Assembly: GCA_030159075.1 (NCBI GenBank)
Contig: BROG01000002.1
Location: forward strand, 5,538,001 to 5,602,000
DNA: 64,000 nucleotides
Reading direction: 5' to 3'
DNA from: Atrina japonica
Taxonomy: Eukaryota; Mollusca; Bivalvia; Pterioida; Pinnidae
A program made the position numbers and the translations under genes. The notes beneath the pieces are model-generated. The model searched no databases, was not told where the DNA came from, and was given only the letters and a program-made list of their open reading frames with translations. Each line of letters starts with the position of its first letter. The stretch's first letter is position 1. This document shows, in pieces, positions 49,501-61,500 of this stretch.

Positions 49501-52500
49501 ATCACTTGTGACTGACATAGCATATATCTCTTGTAACTGACATAGCATATATCTCTTGTAACTGACATAGCATATATCTCTTGTAACTGACATGATATAT
49601 CTCTTGTAACTGACATAGCATATATCTCTTGTAACTGACATAGCATATATCTTTTGTAACTGACATGATATATATCTTTTGTAACTGACATAACATATAT
49701 CTCTTGTAACTGACAAAGCATATATCTCTTATAACTGACATGATATATATCTTGTAACTGACATAGCATATATCTCTTATAACTGACATAACATTTATCT
49801 CTTGTAACTGACATAGCATATATCTCTTGTAACTGACATGATATATATCTTGTAACTGACATAGCATATATCTCTTGTAACTGACATAGCATATATCTCT
49901 TGAATGACATGATATATATCTTGTAACTGACATGATATATATCTTGTAACTGACATGATATATATCTTGTAACTGACATGATATATATCTCTTGTAACTG
50001 ACATAACATATATCTCTTGTAACTGACAAAGCATATATCTCTTGTAACTGACATAGCATATATCTCTTATAACTGACATAGCATATATCTCTTGTAACTG
50101 ACATAGTATGTATATCTTGTATTTGATATAACATTGGTCATTTGTAACTGACCTCTACATTCTACAACTCTGTGTTGATATAAAAGAATCATTTACAGTC
50201 AACCTTGTCTATGAAGACCATTCAAGGAAACTGGCAAAAGTAGTTGACATAGATAGAAGTCCTTAATAAAGAGGTTTATTCATTATAAATAAAGTTAACA
50301 AGGGTTATGTTTGAATGGCCTTTATAAGCAGGTGCCCTTCATACAGAGGTAGCCTTTAATGCAAGTTTGACTGTGACTCTTATGATATTATGTGATCTAA
50401 ATATCAATATCAAGCAAACATCAGTTCTCTAACATTAGTTGTAAAATTATGTCATAAATAAGAGTTAGCCCCCCTTGCTGAGAAGGTTGTTTGTATTTTG
50501 ATTAAGATCTTGACATGTATGACAACATTTGTTTTTATTTATTGTATCCACCAGGCATGCATTGTTATACAAGAAGTATTTCCTGATGGCGTCATAGACA
50601 AAGATGGCAGATTAATGCCTGGTGACCAGATTTTAGAGGTATGTTCAAGAAAATGAGATAGGCCTACTTAAGCATGTATAATTTAGAAATGCTATCATCT
50701 GTTGATTGTCATTGTAGGTCATTGCCAGATGATAGGTATAAAACCGAAAGACTTAAAAGGGGCATTAACTGCATCTGTCCATAGTACAGGTCAGAATTTG
50801 TAGCACTTCACCTAAAACTGGTGACATCTCAATATAAGTGAAAAATTGTTGGCAGGATGCAAAACAACAATCAAACAAACAGAATTAACTCCTGTGGCAT
50901 AGAAATATGAACTATGAAGTTTAATTTTGAATTTTGAATTGTATTTTACACCAAACTCAACAATTTTTCTGTTATACTGTGGCGGTCAGTTTTCAATGAT
51001 GGAGGAGAGAACCCAGTTACAATGTACTTAGAAAGAGACCATCGGGCCTTCTGCAAGTAAACTGACAAACTTTTTCACAAAAAAATTAGCTTAGGTTCCA
51101 GCGGGGCTTGAATCTGTGCTTACCAGAAGTAAGAGACTTGATTTAAAGTGCAGTGCTTTAACCACTCTACCAAAGAGACTCCATGAACTATGAAAACTGA
51201 AGTTGCTTTGGGTACTCTTTAGGTTAAAGCACCACTTCTTTATATTTCTTTTTTTAAACATGGAATCTGCTAGTCAACAATATTATGCAATGTCAAACAT
51301 CATTCTCTCTAAATAGCTTAACTTTTGACAAATCGGAAAGGCCAAATGCATTGGGAATTGTTATATTAAATTTGCCACTGTCTGTACCAAGTGTTTAGAA
51401 TCAAACATATTGCATTTGATTTAATTGTATAACCTACACTGAACTGAAGATTCTGAGAGCATGACGTGCAACAGAAAAACGGCTGGTTTATAACAGTGAT
51501 TTATAAATACTAAAAAAAACAGCTGTTATGACATGTTTCCTCAGTATATGTTCACTCATTCACTCCTAAAGACACATTTGGACTGGTCTAAGTCATGGAT
51601 TTACAGAAGAGTCCATTATTCTTTTAGTAGTTGATGATTTAAGATGCTTGAAAGAGTTATCTCCCTGTGATGATTCATTAAAGTCTGAAATCCCTCCACA
51701 TTTCTTGATGGTCAAAGTTACAGGAAAAGCATCTTTTTAATCATTGATTAGTCATTTTGAACTATCAGGGTTTTTTTTATATTACAGGTAAATGGAGAGG
51801 ATTTAACACAAGCTAGTCATTATCATTCCCAACAAGTATTAAGTCAGTACTATCCGGTGTGCCGATTAACGGTTTATAGAGAAAAGGCGGAGGAGTGTCG
51901 ACCAATAGAAAAGGAAGGTAAATACCAACAATATTTACTCAAAGGGGCATTAGCTGTGTTTTCCAGAAAAAAAAATTATTCTGTTTTTTACCACTTTGAT
52001 TGATGCACAATAACAAATAAAAGATATAGAGTGTCGTCCAACCGGCAGGTGTTACGGTATATTATTTTTGTAATCAAATTATGCAATATTTGCTAATTAT
52101 TTTTCTATGAGATGCACTATTATGGATTTGTTTGTATTTTCAGTAAATTATTAGAAATTAATTTGCTCGAGAAGCTGTCAAACAATTGTGTCATCAGGCG
52201 TTTTCAATTTACCTCTCCTATCGATGTTATTCCTTACGCATGCACATACATTTTTGGCCCAAAGTCTTAAGACCCTGGATACTGCCGGAACTTGAAATTG
52301 TCATTTTTGCTATAACAGTCTGGTACATAAACATTAACTTACCTTATCAGCCACGTCGTCATGATGTAGGGTGTGTTTGATTGGAAATATTGGGTCGTCC
52401 GATTATAGCTGAATACATTTTAGTGTTGAGGGGTATCACCAGACACATGTTAATAAAATATGTATGCTGCCACACAATGTGGCCACCAAAGGGAAATGCT

Positions 52501-55500
52501 GCTTATGGAAACCCATCTAGTAGAGATTATAAGTTAGGGAAATGATTAAGAGTGTAATGCTATAATCATGTGCCGTTTGAAGTCCTACAATGTAAGGTAT
52601 CGAAACACGGAATAAAGAAAAGTAAATTCAATATTTATAATTTCAGAAATACTCAAAATAACATTGAACAAGATCAAAGGAAAGCAACTAGGAATCAAAC
52701 TAGTGGGCAAGCGGTGAGTCTTATTGTTTGAGATATATTTAATGAAATCAAATTTTTTTATCAAAATATATTGTAATGCCATTCCAAGGTCAATGTTTAT
52801 TATTTTTCTTTAACAGTATGACAATTGGAAAGAGTGTCATTTCATATTTGTTCTCAGCCTGCCCACTTTAAATCATTATAAATAATTTAAACACCAACTA
52901 AAATAATGTTTTATTTCCTGTTTATTTTCAAGTATATTTATGCATTCTTAAATTTCATTTTCAATAAAGAGTTGCTATGCAAAATCAAGCAGAAAGCAAC
53001 AACAGATTCAAACAGGCGTACACACATAGACAAGTAATCTAAACAAACAGTAATTATACATACAGTGGAACCTGTCTTTAGAGCCCACCCTGTCTGCCGC
53101 TGAAATGCGGTCCTTCAAGACATGTGGTCTCTCAAAAGAGGTTTTATGGAAAGGACTATTTAACCAATTGATTTTCAAAATGTGGTTTTAAAAGACAGGT
53201 GGTCTTGTATGAGAGTGATCTTTCAAGACAGGCTCCACTGTACAAGACAGACTCCACTGTACAAGACAGGCTCCACTGTACAAGAATGAATGGAAGATTT
53301 CTATTTCTCTATTATCTGATGTTCATCATACAGTAGGTTAAGAAATAACCTGATGATAGATTTTAGCAATCTGGTTTTAGGAAATAGGAAAACTCAATGT
53401 GACAAACACTTTTGGCCACTCACTGTAGGTAGTGAAAATGTTAGCTTAGCCCCCACTCCTCCTCTTTAATCTGTAAACAAAAAATTAAATTATAATTTAT
53501 GTGTGAAAAAGTTTAATTTCTCTTGAAATTGTCTTACAGAATTGGTCCTGGTGTATATATATTAAATTTGGTAAGTACAATATTTCACATTACATGATAA
53601 CCATATTGCAGTCTAATACTGATAGCAATTTGTATTTAATTTCCCAGCAGCACTTAAAGCACTTTATTCGTTTGAATATTGTTTGACATTTGTTAATTAT
53701 ATCATCTGATATGTAGTTGTTTTTCATTTTGAGTTAAAATTCATATCATACACTCAAGATAATTTATCATGTATATACTAAAGTTATCTGATTATCAAAG
53801 ATACACCATTTGATATAAAATGATTGAGAGCACAAACATTCACAAATAGAATTCATAGGTAACATGTATAAGTGACAGAACTATGTCAGAAACTGACACT
53901 TCACCAGTTTCATTTTACAAAGCGTATTCAAATCAAACATCTTGGAAACTTTTTCTAGTCAAATTTTTGCTGGAACTGCTAATGTTCCAAATATTTGATG
54001 TTTGTTTGTGTGTTTATAGTTGTTTAATGTCTCAAGAATCTTCCACTCATATGGAGGCGTCACCAAATGCCGGTGAAGGGCTTAAAATTTTGGCCTATGC
54101 TTGGCACTTACGGCCATTGAGCAGTGAGGGTTCTTTAACGTGCCGACACCTACTGTGACAAGGGACCTCGGTTTTTACTGTCTCATCTCCAGGGACAGGA
54201 AACTAACCTGCTGTCGGCTGGACTCAAACTCACAACCTCATGATCAAGAGTCGAGCGTGCTATCGACTAAGCCAAATATTTGATGTCATTATTTAACTAT
54301 GACATCATTTTGCAGAGAAGATGTTATCATTGTGAGAATCCTAATGAATGCGTTTTCCCACATTTGTAAAATAAGGGGCTGTGCTTGCTTTCAAGGCGTT
54401 GCCTTAGTTCATATAATAATATGATATGATATGAAATAATGAAATCAGGGATGCCAACCTCTCCGTTTTGGGTGGAGTTTCTCCATTTTTTGTGTTAAAA
54501 TCTGCGCCTCCGATTTCCTATTTAATTCTCTGATTTTCCCCACAAAAAATCTGTGCAATTTTTTTCATCGGTTAGAAATAGTATATATGGTACAACAATT
54601 TAAGACGGGAGAATGTGTCTGTGAGCACCTAATTTTCAAAATTTTCCGAGGCACACACATTAAGGCTCCGTTTTTCAATTATCCAATGTTGGCATCTCTG
54701 TGAAATATATCTAATTGATATTGGCAAAGTCTGAAGAGAAAATCATCCTGTGTATTAAAATCTTGTATATGTAAGTATACATAGTGAGGATCTGATGTGA
54801 TGTTGTACTAAACCTGAGTATAAGTAAATATACTAAGTGCAGATTTCGCATTAAGTTGTACTAAACTTGAGTAATTGTGATATTGTAAAAGGTACCAGAC
54901 AGTTTGGCAGCAATAGATGGACGATTACGTCCAGACGATCGAGTACTGGAGATAAATGGTATTGATGTATCATATGGTTCTCAGGAAGAGGCAGCTCATA
55001 TAATACAGGTTAGTCTATTGATTAGTGTTTGTATAGGTGTAAATGGGCAGGTGTAAATGTATAGGAGTAAACGGGCAGGTGTAAATGTATAGAAGTAAAT
55101 GGGCAGATGTAAATGTATAGGAGTAAATGGGCAGGTGTAAATGTATAGGTGTAAATGGGCAGGTGTAAATGTATAGGAGTAAATGGGCAGGTGTAAATGT
55201 AAAGGAGTAAATGGGCAGGTGTAAATGTATAGGAGTAAATGGGCAGGTGTAAATGTATAGGAGTAAATGGGCAGGTGTAAATGTATAGGAGTAAATGGTC
55301 AGGTGTAAATGTAAGGAGTAAATGGGCAGGTGTAAATGTATAGGTGTAAATGGGCAGGTGTAAATGTATAGGAGTAAATGGGCAGGTGTAAATGTATAGG
55401 ACCAAATGGGCAGGTGTAAATGTATAGGAGTAAATGGGCAGGTGTAAATGTATAGGAGTAAATGGGCAGGTGTAAATGTATAGGAGTAAATGGGCAGGTG

Positions 55501-58500
55501 TAAATGTATAGGAGCAAATGGGCAGGTGTAAATGTATAGGAGCAAATGGGCAGGTTTAAATGGATAGGCATAAATATGCAGGTGTAAATATAATGGGTTG
55601 AATGGGCAGATGTAAATATATAGGAGTAAATGGGCAGGTGTAAATATATAGGAGTAAATGGACAGGAGTAAATGGATAGGCATAAATATGCAGGTGTAAA
55701 TATATAGGAGTAAATGGGAAGGTTTAAATATATAGGAGTAAATGGGCAGGTGTTTTCAGGGCTGCAAATCAGTATAACCTTGATAGATTTAGTCATGAAA
55801 TTATCCCCTGTTTTAACAATATTGCTATTAGATACTTGAACAATTATACACTATCTATGTAGATTTATGCTAATTTTGATTGTTTTATGTAATTTTATAT
55901 GACGATAAGCACTCAGAAATGTGTTCAGAAGTAGTGCCAAATAATTTTGTTTTGCAATTATTTTCAGACAAGGAGTGACAGAATTCAATTTGTAATATCT
56001 CGAAGGAGTCGACCGCAAACCCCAGATTTAATCAGGTCTACCTCTGATAATGGTGTGCCTCACACAAACTCTGATAAATTAGAATTATTTTCATATACTA
56101 ATAAATGTAAAGAGAAGCTTGTCACTGTAACCAAGGTGAGTTGTCATATGTGTTTGTATATTTGATGTATGATTAGACACCAATTTTTAAAATCAACTTA
56201 TCAAAGACTGTCAAAGGAATCGTCTTATTTCTGAAGCAAATATCTTCATAGATAGACTCATTGGGCAGATTGTAAATGCAATTAACTAACCATATGCCAT
56301 CTAAGTTAGTTAGATGTAATTTTGATGTTTCTATATATATATGATCATATAGAAATGCCAAAATTACATCTACATTTAACCTGTAAATAGAGATCCCTAA
56401 TAAGGGATTATTTGGTATCATATTTGTGTAACTCTGGTAATGTGCTGAAGTATGTAACTGTAAATAAGATAACCAGCAGTGTTCTGGCATGAGTATATAT
56501 TGCCCTGTGGTATGAACATTAACAGAGGAATTAATTTTAAATTTGTGTAATATATACAACGTGTATATTTTTTTTCTCTATTGCCCTGTGGTATGAACAT
56601 TAACAGAGGAATTAATTTTAAATTTGTGTACACAACTAAATAAATGAAAGGCATGTAATATATACAACGTGTACAAAACAACATAAATGCTTCTTTCTGT
56701 ATCAGCAGACTGCAATCAATTGTTGTAGCAGATAGATTCAACTCGAACTATGCTCTCCTTGAATCCATTCGCTTCAATGGTCTCATGTATTCCAATGATA
56801 CAGGTAGAAACATACATGTAGTTGTGTCTATGTATTAAGTCATGAACTGTTTTGTTTACAAATGTCTTTACTTTGATTCAAACACTCCATGTAGAGATTT
56901 GTATTTCATGTTTTGTTTTCAATGCATCTATCTTCTCTCTGTCAAAAAGGAGCCGTCAGAAACCCTTGGGATCAGTGTGGCAGGAGGGATCAGTAGTCCT
57001 CGGGGTGATACACCTATTTACGTCACAAACATCAATCTCAGTGGTTGTTTGGGGAGAAGTAAACAAATAAAGGTGAGGAATACTGTATCATATATCATGG
57101 CTATGTATCATATCCATCAACTAAATCATCATATCATTTAATCCATCGAGAGCCGTCGTGGCTCCATGGTACAATGTTCGATTCGCAACTGGAAGGTCGC
57201 AGGTTCAAGCCTTGTCAGAGGCGACTGGCTTTTCCTGTCCTTCAGATGAGACAGTAAAAACCAAGGTCCCATGTCATGGTAGTTGTCAACTTCACAGCTC
57301 AAGGACAATAAGTGCCGAGCATAGACCAAAATTTGAAGTCCTGCACTGGCATTTGGTGATGTTTCCATATGAGTGAAAGATTCTTGAGTTGGACGTTAAA
57401 CAACAATACAACAACAACTTTAACCTGACAGCCCGTTGGTCACATTTAGACTCACCCAAATCAGTAGATAGTATGGTCTACTGTCATAATTAGGAATAAG
57501 CAAGTTACTATTGCATGTAAAATTATTGGAAAATTTGGATTCTAAATCATACTCCCCTGAATTATAAATTTGGCCGTGCCATTCTTTGAAATGGGTGAGT
57601 CCATATGTGGCTACAGGGGTAGATGAGTTAAGTAAATCATCATGACCTTCGGTAGACCATAGTTGTTCCATTCTGTTCAGTTTTGTTTGAATGGTTTGTA
57701 CTCAGATCACGTTACTTCGACAGAAAGTCAGGCAAAGTCCTTTGAGGTTATGTAATACTTACATCGACCACATTCAGTGATATCTTGTTTTGGTTCATGA
57801 TATCCATATCTAGGTCCTATATAGGATAAACTGCTTAACTGGAAGTGATTTTGCCCTACTTTTTGCTTTATCTTTATTACTGACTTGCTCAATTTATGAC
57901 ATATTTCTATTTTGTTGTATTATATTTGGCCAAGAATTTTGCACTATAAATATGGATGATGTGCAGCAAATTTTGACCAACACTATAGATGTATGCCAAT
58001 GTATTGCTGATTGTATAAAATGTCATGCCATGACCTTGGTCTCATCCAAAAGATTATGTATTTACGGTAACCCTGTCAACCCTACAGATCATAATAGACT
58101 GGTCTAAACAATAGAAAAGGACATACCATCAAGATACATAGGGGTGAAAGGATTGTTAATGGAATCTCGGCTATTAGCTAGAACTGGGAGTTGAACTGGG
58201 ATTTGCGGCCCACAGGGCAAACACTTTTGCGACTTGGCTACCACTTGCTATAACAATGTTAACTCATACACCACTAAAGATACATTTGGACTGGACTGTG
58301 TCGTTGATTTTCAGTAGAGTCCATTATCTTCTGAGGTAGATGTGTTAACTAATATTTTGACATGATTTTGAATTTGTCAATTTAGTTTTAAAGTATTTGG
58401 AAAAAGGAAGAGACTAAGAATTGATCCACTTTTATTTATCTTTACAGAAAGGTGATGTTCTCCTATCTATAAATGGAACAAACCTATTGGGTTTGACTCA

Positions 58501-61500
58501 CAACGAGGCGGTCACTCAGGTCAAGATTAATGCAGAATCAAAAGTCGTTTGTCTTAAAATTATTGAAGGGCCGGAAACGTCACATGGCCCTGGAAATTTC
58601 ACTCCAACTTGGTTGTTTTGGCAGCAAATGCCAAGGTAAGACAAACTACCATCTAAGGGATCAATAAGGATGTTTATAAAGATGCTTTTTTCACATATCT
58701 GCAGTAAAGGTTAATGTTTTAATTTGATGGAAACTTGTGTTTCCAGTAACTACTGAGTTCAACATATTTGCTGCAACTTTAACCAATATAAAAAATTCTG
58801 TACTTCCACATTTAAACTCCCTGCATGTGGTATATACATGTATATAGTCTATATTCAGAACTTACAAAGTAGAGGCAATAGCTCTTTTTATCCCCATACC
58901 TTTTTATTGTTGGGATGCAATTTTTAAATCATTGCTATGAATGATTATTTTTCAGTTAATATAAATAATTTATGATGAAAAAAATATATAAACATAATTT
59001 TATGCAATTCTCTGAAAGTACACCTTTAAAATAAAGTCTGCCTTTACTTTACGTGCTGGCTAGGATAAGTGCAACTTGTTAAATTGTAAATATTGGTCAT
59101 TTTATTCTGTCTTATTAAAATATATTTTTGAGTATTTTTAAGTCACATGAATGATTCATGTGACCTATCGTGATCTGTTGTCATAGATTATCTGAAATAA
59201 GGTTGTTGAATTTCTTGACCCCTTGGTCAGTGGGCTTTTGTATAGGGTGGGACTGGTAAAGACCTTGTGGTCTGTTATTCTAAACTCTCTAGATAGGTAT
59301 ATAAAGAAATGGGTTGATGTTAAGGGAGATAACTACTTTTAGCTACTGTAACAGCTATCTGCTGGTTTACCCACTGAAATTGTCAAACACTTTTAGCTAC
59401 TGTAACAGATATCTATTGGTTTACCACAGAAATGGTCAAACACTTAAACATGTTATAGCTACTTTAACAGATATCTGCTGGTTTACCCACGGAAATTGTC
59501 TAACAGTTATAGCTACTGTAACAGATATCTACTGGTTTATCCACAGAAATTGTGAAACACCTATAGCTACTGTAACAGATATCTACTGGTTTACCCACAG
59601 AAATTGTCAAACACTTATAGCTTCTTTAACAGATATCTACTGGTTTACCCACAGAAATGGTCAAACACTTATAGCGACTGTAACAGATATCTACTGGTTT
59701 ACCCACGGAAATTGTCTAACACTTACAGAAATGGGTTTACCACAGAAATGATCAAACACTTACAGCTTCTGTAACAGATGTCTGTTGGTTTACCCACTGA
59801 AATTGTCAAACACTTTTACTGTAACAGCTATCTGCTGGTTTACCCACTGAAATTGTCAAACACTTTTAGCTACTGTAAGAGATTTCTATTGGTTTACCAC
59901 AGAAATGGTCAAACACTTTTACTGTAACAGCTATCTGCTGGTTTACCCACTGAAATTGTCAAACACTTTTAGCTACTGTAAGAGATTTCTATTGGTTTAC
60001 CACAGAAATGGTCAAACACTTAAACATGTTATAGCTACTTTAACAGATATCTGCTGGTTTACCCACGGAAATTGTCTAACACTAATAGCCACTGTGACAG
60101 ATATCTATTGGTTTACCACAGAAATGGTCAAACACTTAAACATGTTATAGCTAATTTTACAGATATCTGCTGGTTTACCCATGGAAATTGTCTAACAGTT
60201 ATAGCTACTGTAACAGATATCTACTGGTTTACCCACAGAAATTGTCAAACACTTATAGCTACTGTAACAGATATCTACTGGTTTACCAACAGAAATTGTC
60301 AAACACTTATAGCTACTGTAACAGATATCTATTGGTTTATCCACAGAAATTGTCAAACACTTACAGCTACTGTAACAGATATCTACTGGTTTACCCACAG
60401 AAATTGTCTAACACTTATAGCTTCTGTAACAGATATCTATTGGTTTATCCACAGAAATTGTGAAACACCTATAGCTACTGTAACAGATATCTACTGGTTT
60501 ACCCACAGAAATTGTCAAACACTTATAGCTTCTTTAACAGATAGCTACTGGTTTACCCACAGAAATGGTTAAACACTTATAGCGACTGTAACAGATATCT
60601 ACTGGTTTACCCACGGAAATTGTCTAACACTTATAGCTACTGTAACAGATATCTACTGGTTTATCCACAGAAATTATCAAACACTTAGAGCTACTGTAAC
60701 AGATATCTACTGGTTTATCCACGGAAATTATCAAACACTTATAGCTACTGTAACAGATATCTACTGGTTTATCCACAGAAATTATCAAACACTTATAGCG
60801 ATTGTAACAGATATCTACTGGTTTACCCACGGAAATTGTCTAACACTTATAGCTACTGTAACAGATATCTACTGGTTTATCCACAGAAATTATCAAACAC
60901 TTAGAGCTACTGTAACAGATATCTACTGGTTTACCCACAGAAATTGTCAAACACTTATAGCTTCTTTAACAGATATCTATTGGTTTATCCACAGAAATTG
61001 TGTAACACTTATAGCTATATAACAAATATCTATTGGTTTAACCACAGAAATTGTCAAACACTTAAATCTGTGACACTACTTCGAAGTCCCAGTGGAAGTC
61101 TAGGATTTTCATTGGTTGGAGGAAGTGATAATGATACGGGACCATCAATACCAGTCTTTGTCAAGTCTGTTGTGATGGATACACCAGCTGCTAAAGATGG
61201 CAGATTAAAGTAAGTGACATTTTGATAAGATTTAATTCTATTTTTAGCATTCTGTTTTCTGCGTTTCTATTGGATGCTAACACTTCACATGACCAAATTT
61301 GTTTACTGTCATTACTTGATAACAGAATTTGTTTTCCTTTCAGCGTAAGGATCATATGACATTATTACTGTGAATTTTTCATATTCTGTTTTTCCTGTTG
61401 CTTAGAAACAAAATAAAATGTAACTAGGAGTATATCAACTTTGTTATTCAAAGGCTATTCAAGGCCCTGCATCTGTGGTCTGTTATCAGTCCATTGTCCG

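Larger units (their letters stand above)
49434..50554 (+). other. LNX intron 3
   Basis: Dominated by a minisatellite starting about 50 bp after the donor, then a TACAGT-type MITE. Confidence 0.85.
50639..51787 (+). other. LNX intron 4
   Basis: Contains a SINE-B-related fragment (about 50760-50885), a SINE-A (50938-51185) and a TTAA MITE (51551-51642). Confidence 0.85.
56136..56949 (+). other. LNX intron 9
   Basis: Contains a recent short tandem duplication (56499-56631) and a dispersed repeat (56703-56835). Confidence 0.8.
57073..58447 (+). other. LNX intron 10
   Basis: Holds a SINE-B, a long TTAA MITE directly behind it, two short TTAA-type elements, and unique DNA between 57632 and 58066. 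Confidence 0.82.

Noticed and set aside
49296..50134. Open minus-strand frames of up to 252 residues repeating SVTRDICYVSYKRYMLCQLQ-like peptides
   Set aside because: They arise from a roughly 25-bp tandem repeat poor in minus-strand stops, lie in an LNX intron, and several overlapping frames are equally open.
55015..55796. Minus-strand frames of up to 222 residues (YTFTPAHLLLYIYTCPF repeats)
   Set aside because: By-product of the 28-bp minisatellite in LNX intron 8; equal openness in more than one frame.
59314..60572. Plus-strand frames of up to 166 residues repeating NCQTLIATVTDIYWFTHR
   Set aside because: Not an independent gene; the 54-bp unit happens to be 18 codons. Treated instead as potential alternative splice extensions of LNX, which end in a stop.
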